From: Helopsaltes ochotensis
Taxonomy: Eukaryota > Chordata > Aves > Passeriformes > Locustellidae
Reading direction: 5' to 3'
Length of the DNA stretch: 64,000 bases
NCBI GenBank assembly: GCA_013400155.1
Contig: VXBM01000563.1
Span: 246,858-310,857, forward strand
Positions 11,891 to 22,005 of the stretch are shown in pieces. The notes under the pieces were generated by a model. The model was not told where the DNA came from, searched no databases, and worked only from the letters and a program-made list of their open reading frames with translations. Each line of letters begins with the position of its first letter. The stretch's first letter is position 1. The translations under genes were made by a program, and so were the position numbers.

Positions 11891-13485
11891 CTGCAGAACA
11901 AAAATCAGGGAAGGAAAAAAAAAAAAAGATGAAAAACCCAACCTATGAGCCAAAAGAAACAGGAGGCTTCAGTAGCCGTATAATCTTCCTGTCTACATTT
12001 CATAAGCAATCGCTGTGCTTTGTGTGTTTGCTTTTGGTTTAACAACCAGAAAACCAGGGAAGCAATAAATGCTGGTTTTGAGCCATTGTGAGGAGGAAAG
12101 GGGTGAAGAGCTCTGCCCTGGGTGGGCATAGGCAGTAGCAAGTCTTGGTGTGTTCCACAAAGGCAGAACACTTCTTCTCAGTTAAGATGATTTTTACGGA
12201 CAAAACTGAAAAAAAATCCTTTCTGGAGATATTTAAAGGATGTGCTCCTTTAAAGAAAGTTTAGCCTGGGAAGTGCAGCAGCTCAGTGCTTCCAAGTAAT
12301 GCCCAGACACAGAATAAGAAGGGTTGCCTTCCACACTCTCCCATTTCCCCTCTGTAGTCTTTTATTGTTGGGAATGCTGTGAAACCTGTACAGAACAGGC
12401 GGAAATCAGGCATCAGGGAGCCACCCAGGAGGACCTGCCTTGAGCAATGTGACGTGCCCAGTGCCCCTGGAAGGACATGCAGGAGGGAGCACCCTTTGCT
12501 CTGCAGAAGGACTAAACAAACTCCTCTGACCTGCCCAAGTCTCTACTGTGCCAAACCTGTAGGGAAAGGCACCCTCAAGGCAAGCCAGATGAGCAAACAG
12601 CTCCTTTCCTTGTCTCGATACAGGAGAGATACTGAGAGGCAGAGCAAAGGAGAAGGTGAACATGCAGCCTGCAGTGAGCTGCTCCTGTCTGTGTGTGCCA
12701 GCACTCCGTGGGGCTGTACTGGCTGGAGCTGTACTGGCCCGGTCAGCAAGGGAGGGTGACATTGCCAGCCTGGGTGTCAGTGGGACACAAGCTGGCCTGG
12801 CAGCAGTGGCCTCACGTTGGCTGCCTCTTTGTCCCCTTTGTTCCCCAGAGGTAGAGAGTGATGACATTATCAAATCCCTCATTTTGTCAAGGGCAAAGTG
12901 CCCTGCTCAGCCACAAGTTACTCTCTCCTGCTCACTGCAGTCTCAACCCTGGTGTAAACCAGACGTAATCCAGCTCTCCCAGCCATAGTTCCAGCCATGG
13001 CCCCAGTTTTGTTCCTGTGAGGACCCCCCCATTCTGGGTGGCATGGGAGGAGTGCTGCTTGCCTCTCTTCCCACCTGCTGTGCAGGAAATAGGCTGGGAC
13101 CTGTGTCACCACACTGTGACCAAGCCCTGGGCACAAAGGCCAGCTGGTCTCTTCTGCTCCCCACAAGGCTGCTAGGACAGACCATGCCGCTGCCACCAGC
13201 CTCCTTCCCCTGTGGTGTCCTGCGGAGCAGAACAATCCCTTTGGGCTTGTGCTCAAACCTGCCCATGCTGCAAGGTCCTTTGCCTTTACTAATGACATTG
13301 TTGGTGGAATTGTATCCAGACTTCCCTTCCCACCATCACTCTGTCTTGTTTGTTTCCACTCATTTCCCAACGGGAAAGAGTTTTTGGCACTTAATAAAAT
13401 ATTTTTTTTCCTTGTCTTCCTCTTCTCTGGCTCCCCGTGGCCTGCGGGACGGGCACTGACGGGGCTCTGGGAGCACCAGACCTAC
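11891..13485 (-). other. ADARB2: ADARB2 intron 9 (phase 0)
   Basis: A 1595-nt intron with donor GTAGGT and acceptor TTCTGCAG. It is unusually GC-rich over about 12380-13480, continuous with GC-rich exon 9. No repeat or embedded gene is recognised. Its open frames up to 158 codons (for example minus 12406-12882) show no family resemblance. Confidence 0.9.
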
Positions 13486-13664
13486 CTTGCCGTGCAGCCT
13501 CGCCCAGCGGGTGAAGAGCAGGCGCTTGCAGAGCCGCGAGGGGCTGCCGCAGCTCCGCTTCCCCGTGCTGGCGTTCAGCACCTCCAGCTCCGTGCTCCCC
13601 ACGATCCAGTTCACGCTGAAGCCGGGGGATTTTCCGGGCTGCCGAGCGTCTGCGTGGCTCACCC
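13486..13664 (-). CDS. ADARB2: ADARB2 coding exon 9, late deaminase domain
   Basis: This 179-nt exon contributes VSHADARQPGKSPGF, then SVNWIVGSTELEVLNASTGK, SRLCKRLLFTRWARLHGK, after completing a Gly codon split with exon 8 (G|GG). The ARQPGKSP.FS.NW block and the SRLCK...RW.RL.GK block are hallmarks of the ADARB1/ADARB2 deaminase C-lobe. The acceptor is CCCCGCAG and the donor follows an AAG codon as GTAGGT, so intron 9 is phase 0. The RSCGSPSRLCK stretch fits ADARB2 better than ADARB1. The exon is strikingly GC-rich, with mostly G or C at third positions, compared with exons 5 and 8. The GC rise includes the adjoining intron, so it looks regional rather than selective. Confidence 0.97.
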
Positions 13665-13994
13665 CTGCGGGGCAGAGGAGAGAGGAACACCAGTAAGCTG
13701 CAGTGTGTCGTTGTAGGACATGAAAAGAAGACGAGTGACTCCAAATATTCCAGGAGGCAAAGAGTGTCACCCTGATTTTCAGCCTTCTGATGTGTTTTCA
13801 TTTTTGTAACGGAGTTCTCGTGCTTTCAAGTATCAACAATGGTTTGTTTTCATATTTTCATGGAGGAGGAGAGAGTTGGTGGACTGTTGGTCTGACCACT
13901 GTGTTGGAGAGGTGGCACCTTCACCCTCCAATCCACTGTCACCTTTGGAATTCTATAAAATGAAGAATGTAAATAAAAATTCCCCTTTTTTCTG

Positions 13995-14440
13995 GCACGA
14001 CTCAGTGTGTGGGTGCAGTTCCTTCCTATCTCCACAAAAGAGCATAGAAAAAGCTTTATTGTCTAATTCTTACTACCTTTTATAAGGTGTTCCAAGACTT
14101 GACATGATTGGTGAATAGGAATGACACCTCTCTAATCCCATTGGTTAAACTAGAGAAACAGCTAAACACCACCTGGAGAAAGATTGTTTTGAGAAAGGAT
14201 AGTTGCTTGCCAAGATTGTTTTGAGAAGAAGCTTTCTTGAGAAATTTTCCCTTGAGAAAAAGTTAGCAGCTGCTAGCAGGCTAAAATCCCTCAGACCCAG
14301 AAATATCAGGCCCACACCAGTGCTCACTCGGAGGCTGCTCCGGGCTGGCTGTGGCACAGGAGACACCCTCAGGTGGCTGCTGGCATTGTGCACTGCACTT
14401 GCTCTTGTCACCATTGGTTAAATGTTACCAGACCCAATAC
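13995..14440 (-). mobile_element. LTR-like element (probable solo LTR of an endogenous retrovirus), same strand as ADARB2
   Basis: On the minus strand the order is that of a retroviral LTR. CCAAT boxes lie at 14413-14417, 14140-14144 and 14107-14111. A TATA box follows within CCTTATAAAAGG (14077-14088), then an AATAAA signal (14055-14060) about 20 nt further on. A short U5-like stretch ends near the ACTGAGTCGTGCCA segment at about 13995. No gag, pol or env reading frame adjoins it, so it is most likely a solo LTR. The exact TG...CA ends and target-site duplication are not clear, so the boundaries are approximate. The family is not identified. Confidence 0.55.
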
Positions 14441-14519
14441 CTTGGAGAGACGTGGCTTAGCAATTCCTATAGATTTTTTTCCACCTTGCGGGCAAACCTT
14501 CAATTAGCCTAAGCAAAGC

Positions 14520-14790
14520 CTCTGGTTTGGAGTGTGAGCTGTCGACAGCAGAGTGGTGGTTGCTGAGTGAAATCTTTCACAAAGGCTTTATTGGGGTAAC
14601 AGGTTTTTAAAAGGAGCTAAGCAGTACAGTGCTTTGGCCATGAGTTCTTTCAGGTGAGCTTTTCACAGTCCAGCATATTTATCTTCTGCTGACTCCTGGG
14701 GCCTTTGCTGTGAGGGGATGTCTAGACCCCAGGGGATAAGACAATACAAAACAATACACTTCATCATCACAGAGAGATTGTTAGATCCAA
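14520..14790 (-). mobile_element. Second LTR-like fragment
   Basis: The minus strand shows a TTTTAAAA TATA-like box (about 14605-14615) followed closely by CCCCAATAAAGCCTTTGTG, a poly(A)-signal arrangement usual in LTRs, and a U5-like AC-rich stretch. It is not obviously similar in sequence to the neighbouring LTR, so it could be an older element into which the other inserted, or part of one longer LTR. Ends are undefined. Confidence 0.3.
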
Positions 14791-17700
14791 GTTAATAATG
14801 ACCTTGTAGACATCACAGACCTACACAGAACACTCTTGGTCCCCATCCTGTATCTGCCTGCAAAATTCCAACCCTGTACTGGAGCAGCAATTTCTTCAAC
14901 TGCTAGTTGTTGTCCCAATGGCCATATTTGGGACATCTTTGATTGGAATGCATCATATATACTTTTAGACAGCTGCAATAAGGATGTTTACAGTCACCTG
15001 GGATGGCTGCATGACCTTAGTGTCATTCACATGGCCAATTTTGGGCATCTGAGCCACATACTGAGCCAATGCCTTCATGGGTGACATCTCCCTTGGCTCT
15101 AAATGCAAGGGCTACAAGGTCAGGTGTGGGTGTGTACATTAGTTATTTTTAATCAGGTAAATTTCTGTCTCTATTTAGTGCAGATCAACCTTTCCATGAT
15201 TCTTGTTGCTTTTTCAGTTGTTATACCTGAAATGGGGGAAGGATGAGTCTTTTCAAGAAAATAAGAGGAATAAAGAAAGTAGTTGGCTTATTTTTCAGCA
15301 TAGTACAAATGCAAACAAGTGAGCTCTGCCTTGCCCTGCTCATTAGTGCGTTTGCAGCGAAGAATCAACACTGGGAGTTTCCAAGGCTGGAAAGCGTGGA
15401 GTGACCTGAAGCAGTTTTAATATTTTTGAAAACATGGACCTTGCATAATGTGTCTGGATCCAGGTGTTGTGTCCCTCTTTGCTAATTTGCTGCGTGGGTC
15501 ACTAGCCTGCAGACCTGGACAGCAAAAGCCACTGTGGTGAGCAGCAGGTGGGGACTGTGCTGGTGGGCAGGAGCTGCCTGGCACAGCCACCCCAGCTCAG
15601 GACGGTGCCAGGACTGGGTCTGTGTTTCCAAATGGCAGCTCCTGCCTGCAGCATCTCCAGCGACAGCCCATGGTTTGCACTGCTTTCATTGCTGCTGGGT
15701 GGGGGGCAGCAGAGAAAGGTCCTCCGCATTTTCTGCTGAGAGGGTTTTAAAGAACTTTTGCAGAGAGCAAGAAGTACTGATATGGGCTGTTCAGCGAGAA
15801 GGAGATTAAAGAAAAGAGATCAAAGCCCCTCCTTTCCAAAGTGCCCTTCTTGCCCAGAATCTCACTTTCAAAACAGATGCATGCTATGACCATCTGCTGG
15901 TCTGAGGCAGAATGGGAGGCGATGGGAGCTGGTGGGAATGCTGCATCCATCACTGAATGTGTTGAGCTTGGAAAGCTCCTGAGAGACACCTCGGGGGAAG
16001 TGGAGGGCTATGCAGGGACTGTCTGGTCGGGACGCTGCCTCTGCAGGCAGCTGCTGCATCCTGCCTGGAGCCTCTCAGCATCATGAGAAGCAATGCCACT
16101 GAGGGACATGCCCCCTCTCTCTCTCCCCTGTCCCCTCTGCCCTGGGAGGGAGCTGCTAGAGCCAAATGGAATTTAGCAAGCACAGAGAGAGAAGGGATGG
16201 CCATTGATGGGAAAAAATTATATGGCAAACTCACTTTGTATCGGTGACAAAGCTGGAACTGCAGAAATCACCTCAGTCACTGGGACTGCACTCGCTACCA
16301 AGTGTAGAGGAGAATTACAGCTAAGTCATAACCTCACCCAGGATTTGTAAACACATTCATGTCCTATTAATACCTCTTTCAATTTTTTCCCCCCAGAGAT
16401 AACAGATCAGTCTGCATCTAAAACTCCAGTTCACCTAGGCAACAGGATTTAAACTGAGAGCTTGAGAATCAGATAGCTCTGCAGCGCTGCTCGAGCGTCT
16501 CTACACAGAACAAGATGCAAACAGATCAAAATCAGCTGTTTGACACTATGCACCACTCTCTGTCAAGATAGCACCCAAAAGCTTAGAGGATTTGAGTGCC
16601 AAAAAGCGTGATAGCAAACACCCTGCCATGCATAATTGCCACAGGACACTAAATAAATGAAAATGTTGTGAGATTCCTGACTCATGGAAGAGAAGGAAAG
16701 GCTGCACAGAGGGGGGAGCAGGTTGTGGGTGCCCATCAGATGGGGGCTGTGAGAGTAGCCCAGGGTGGTCCCAGTGCCTGGAAACCCCTCTGGGCTCCTT
16801 TGCTTTCATGCTTTCCCTTCCCAGCTATCATATATAAGTACATGTATTTAGGTAAACAAAAAATATTTCCATATCATTTTCTGAACTCAAAAGAAGGGGT
16901 TTTAAAGAAAAAAATGCATGAGAGTCAGACAAATACAGAACATGGATATATTCTCTGGTTGTTGATATTTTTATTATTTAAAAAAAACTGTTCCATATTT
17001 TTCTTTTGACAAATAGTTGTTTTGATTTATTTAGAAAGTAATACTCAAATAATCTAAATTACTTTCTCTCCTCTATGTAAAACGTCCTTCTTAAGACCCA
17101 CACAACAAAGAATACAACAGAAGACAGTTGGATTTGAAAGAAAAAGAAAAATTTTTGCACAAATAATATGAATTTGAGTACTGTGGGATGTGAACTGAAA
17201 TCTGTCCTCTCTCTCCTCTGTCTCCCAGAAAAACCTCATAACCCATCAGGATACCCTTTAAAACAGCCTCAATATTAAGAGAACAGGATACAAAAAAAGG
17301 CATTTCTTCTAAAAATTACACCCAAAAGTAATCTCAGTGGAAGAGCGGAGTTCCATCTGGCTGGGACTGGTAGAAAACTGAGTAGAAAACCTCACTGATT
17401 ATTTTCCAGTGAAGCCAAGGAGATAATTTCAGTATACCTCATCACACACCATGACTTTCCTCTCCACTGGCATGTTTGTAGTGCTATGATCAAGTGGTAA
17501 AATAATTGACACCCTTGTAATTTAAGGACTCCTGCAGTCCTGGGCTGGTCTGATGTCCAAGACAAGTGTGGGAGGTGGAGTTGCCTGGCTGAGATTGTGT
17601 AGGTCTGGTCTTGAATGCATTAGAAGAAGCTTTTTCTAGGTGTCCATCTCCTTAGTCACTGGATATGCTGCTGGCAGGTTTTCCCAGGAAAAAGAACTGT

Positions 17701-19293
17701 GGCATAAGCCTCAGCAATGTAAGTTTTAATCAGCATCACCTCCCTGGGATTTGTGGGGGGAGGGAAGATTACAAATAATGTCATTAGAGACAAAAACAAT
17801 GCAGAGAAAGACAGAGACAGATTCCTCCCACCACTTCCCCTGGCTGAGGAAAACCCACAGACACAACCCAAAAGCAAAGCAAATGCTTTTCCAAACAGAA
17901 ACCTCTGGGAAGGAGGAAGACAGCAGTAATACATGCAGATATTTAAAGAGACACAAGGCCTGCTCTGATGCATTTCTTATTCCCTTGAAATCTCTGGCAA
18001 CAACTCTTGGACATCCATACACACGCACTCTGGCCAAGTATGACCCATTGCTTTTACTCTGCAAGGCCAACCCAGCAAAGCATTATCTGTTCAGTGGTGA
18101 AAACTGTTATAAAATCCCTTTTTGTGTTTTCAATCCTTCAACAGTTGAAGTGGGTTTCCCTGTACATCCTGCAGACACAGGGAAATGGTGGGTGCCTTTG
18201 ATCTGAATGTATGGGTGCACTTACAGTGTGCTAGGGCTGGCACAGGATGAGATCTGCTTTCCCAGCAGGAGATGAAGTGGCCTTGGAAGCCTGGGCTTTG
18301 TTTTCAAAATAACAGCCAGAATTGGGAAATGGGGAGGTATCTCCTGGCCTACTGTGAGTTCTTTCCTCCCTACCACAATGTCATGTGGGAAGGAAGAGGG
18401 GGCTGAGCCATGCCCTTGCTGGACGGGGGCAGGAGGGACTGGTGGGGACATAAACTGGAGGAATAGTGTGGATCACAGCTTCCTGCTCACTTGCATTGCA
18501 GTCTTTGTCCAGCTGCACTGAAGAGTTAAAAAATGGAGATAAGCTGTTCAGAAAAGGATAAGCCTTTTGACCTGTTCACCTTACAACACACACATGCACA
18601 TTACACTTGCCAGATGTACTAAACCACACAGAACCTGAGAATTTCCCCAGTGGCTAAACTATCACTTCTGCCTCAGCCAAACAAATTTTGTCACAAGGAC
18701 GCATTAAAAAAAAAAAGTCCATGAAATAGATAAGGTATAAACCAGCACTCTTCTGACTGAGGAACTCAGAGGACATTGAAAGGTAATGGGTTGCTTCAGT
18801 AAAGTGTTCTGACCTCCCAGCTCTGTGACACTGACATCATGTATTGATGTCTTAGGGAATACTCCCAAAGAACAATTATCAAAGATTAAAACAAGGATCT
18901 AATCTGGTGAAGAACTGGTGTCCCTTAGCATTCACATGCCCCTCATGAGGACTTGAAGACAGTTAAACCTAAAATTTACTGAAAGCTTCCTTCTGGTTTT
19001 AGAAAAATTTTACTTAAGTCATACTTTTTTTTCCACTCTGAGTGTTCAATGTACATTGGTTGTTTTCCTAGTCAGCTTGTATCCACTCAAGATCCTTTTT
19101 TGTGGCTGCTGCTAATGAAAGAGGAACTAGATTTAAACACATTGGTTTCTTCATTCTACAAATTCATATCCTTCAGGGAAAAAAAAGTGTGAGTTAATGG
19201 TCTACTTACAAACAAGAAGCATTCCTGTTGGTAAGCAGCATGACTAGAGATGGGAGGGGGGATTATTTGTCCTGCAGGCAGGTGTTTGCTTAC

Positions 19294-19475
19294 CACTGAG
19301 AAGCAGCTGATTGCGCCGGTACGAAGCTGGCAGCTGACCAATGTCCTCTGTCCTATGGCTCATTACCCGGGAGAGGTGACCAGTGTGGTAGAGGCTTCCC
19401 ACAATGATGCTGTGCAAGTACATGGGTTCGATGAAGGAGCTGAGGAGAGCGCCTTGGAGCCCAAGGATGTTCCAC
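19294..19475 (-). CDS. ADARB2: ADARB2 coding exon 8, deaminase domain
   Basis: This 182-nt exon completes an Arg codon split with exon 7 (AG|G) and reads WNILGLQGALLSSFIEPMYL, HSIIVGSLYHTGHLSRVMSH, RTEDIGQLPASYRRNQLLLS, ending on the first base of a Gly codon. The RWN.LG.QG.LLS.F.EP.Y...I..GS..H..HLSR.M pattern is diagnostic for ADARB-type adenosine deaminases. Arg-Trp and the Gly-Ala/Ser turn correspond to residues that hold the buried inositol hexakisphosphate in ADAR2. The acceptor has a nine-base T run before CAG and the donor is GTAAGC. HTGHLSRVMSHR matches ADARB2 more closely than ADARB1. Confidence 0.97.
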
Positions 19476-21934
19476 CTGAAAAAAAAATTCAGGAGCAATA
19501 AGACACAAGGGTGGAGGAATGACCATACTGGAGCTACCGTGGAAAAATCAGCAAATGCCAGCACATGGGTTAGAGGGATGAGGGATGAAACTATTCCTGT
19601 GCCTGTCCTATGATACAGAAAGCACTGTTGGGTTATTATACAGCCATGGGCTGATTACCCCTCCAGGAGGATTTGAGATTTCTGTGGTCCTATTCACTTA
19701 AGGGATGTATTTTCCATCTTGTATTGCTGCAAACAGAGACTTCTTATCAAGAGGTGTTCTTTCTAAAAGCATTTTGTGTTTGATGGATGTTAATTTAGCA
19801 TGTCTCTAGCAGAATTTTTTTTTTTCCTGCATCTATAGTGTTTCACTAGCAATGGTAGAGCTAGAATGAGAGCTTTTGTTATTCTACCTTTATTTGCTGC
19901 TTGTCATACATAAGTACCATCCCCATGTCACAGCCAACCTTACACATGACTTAGGTGGCCAAAATTCCCCCAAAATCTTTGAATGTCTCATAGGCCAACA
20001 TTTCTTTGCACAAATGACCATGAAGGTATGAAGACATCCGTGAGAATTAAATCCTGGTCCTGAAGAGGAAAAAGAAGAGAAGACTTAGGCTTTTAGGAAA
20101 TTAATTTATTTGTAAGTGATAGCTTGACCTTCTCTGAAGTGTTCAGAGTGATGGATACATCTCACCCTGTTGCTGCCTTAAAGGTGCAGCAGAGTGATGG
20201 AAGAAACCTTGGGGCCCTCCGGCTGTTGATGACTGAGACCTCTGTGCTCTCGTGGTGGAGCAGTTGCCAGAACAGTTCTGCATTTTAATAGCCTATGAAT
20301 TTTTACATCAAGCTAGGCACAAATATGACAGCATGCTTGCCTCTACATTCTTCAGGGGGCAGCTAATTGGTTAATGAGTGGAAAAATTAAAAAGGGGAAA
20401 GAAGTCATGATGCAGTTATCTTCTTGGCAAACCTATTTTGCTCAGCTCATCTAAGAAGTTGTTCCCCACCACACAAACGCTAACAGGCTCTCTTACACTT
20501 GGATAACATTTTTCTGTAAGTTGAGCACTGTCAATCTGTCTGAGTGGTTTTGAGTTCAGGAGTTCAAACTGAAAATGCTTCAGAAAATGTAGTTTGGAGA
20601 GCATATTCTAGCTCATTAAAGCCCAAAACACTGGTAACATTTGGAACTTGGTAGCTGACTGAAGGAAAGGGTATGAGGTGTCTGCTATATAAGGCATCAT
20701 CCAGTGGCTGCCATGCTAAATAACGTGTTTAAAGCAGAATTTCCATCAGCAGCAAGCATTATGGTGCTAATTTCTTACATCATTGTTCTTTTCATTAATT
20801 AACATTTCTCAACCGTTAGTGCAATTATTGCAGTGCCTCCGTACTGTATGTCTCTTTTCATGATTAATAAGGAGTCATTATATTTCCCTTTCCTGAAGCA
20901 GTCAATTAACACGGAATACTTTCCATTAATTACTGAATGTTTAAAACCAGCATGCTGTACCTGGAGAGCAATCTGCTCTAGGAACCTGTGACACCAATTG
21001 CTTTTAAAAGTTCTCTTTAAATTTTATTCCAAAAACACAAGCAATTTAGCTTGCTGTATTAATTTGCCTCCGAAGCAGGGCTGTGAATGAGAAACATCTT
21101 TTAATCTCATGCAAGAAAAGGCAGCCATCTGGCTGCTGAGGATTTCAGAGTCAGACTCTCCCTGTCTCCCTCTGTAAATGCAGGCCATTAAAGTAATGTG
21201 TTCATCTACATAAAACTCAAATGAAATATAAAAGGTAATATTTATATACAAACAATTTAGTCCCACAATTTAAACAGTCATTGGTTTTATGAAACATTTA
21301 CTTTAGTCAATCAGATTTGCATAACTTCATTTGGGGGAAAAAAAAGTGTGGTCATTTCTGCAAATAACATCACTTTTAAAGGAAAGAACTAGCTGCCTCT
21401 TTAAGTAAATAACTTATCATGATGCAAAATTAATAATGCAAGCTTTAGAAACAGAGCTGAATTCAGCTAACATTACTATGCCTTCAACCAGCATCCAAGG
21501 TAAGCAAAAAAAATACACAGATATCTTTGTCCAGATGGAAACTTGTAAGATATCAGTGCTGTTTGCAGCATTTAAAATTTCCTTTAAAAAACCTTACATA
21601 TTTGATTGAAGGAGAGAAGAAAAGCAGCTAAACAGAAAACAACATATGTTCAACAATATTGGGATTTCAGCAATATGCACATCACAAGAAATCATCTGAG
21701 TTTTATTTACCAAAATAAGGGATTGTGTTCAGGTCATAAATTACAAGGTAATAATGATTGTTTAATTTAAATGCATTACAAGGGATCTGCCTTTTCTTTA
21801 GAGATATTTCTCTACCTAATTCTGGACATATTCATCCCAGTGTGAAAAGGGATTCGAATGTGAATGGAATTACATTATTGGAAATCACAATATAAGCATG
21901 ATCAGGTCACCCCCTATGTCCTGAAAGCATTCCA

Positions 21935-22005
21935 TAAACATGAATTAATCCTTGCAGTGCTCCGGTAAGGTGAAGTCCCATTTTTGTACCCTGGGGAGTC
22001 AGGGC
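21935..22005 (+). mobile_element. Short ancient SINE-like fragment
   Basis: ATGAATTAATCCTTGCAGTG, then CTCCGGTAAGGTGAAGTCCC and ACCCTGGGGAGTCAGGGCAG, resembles the internal part of the same old repeat type seen near 10.4 kb (taatcct...gtgaggt...cccattttac...gggga). It is a short match and only suggestive. Confidence 0.35.

Larger units (their letters stand above)
13665..19293 (-). other. ADARB2: ADARB2 intron 8 (phase 1)
   Basis: A 5629-nt intron with donor GTAAGC and acceptor CCCCGCAG. It contains an LTR in the gene's orientation at about 13995-14440 and a second LTR-like piece at about 14520-14790. The rest, about 14800-19290, holds no recognised repeat family or gene. Confidence 0.9.

Noticed and set aside
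12406..12882. 158-codon minus-strand open frame in intron 9
   Set aside because: GC-rich sequence has few stops. There is no family similarity, and it lies between two well-defined ADARB2 exons.
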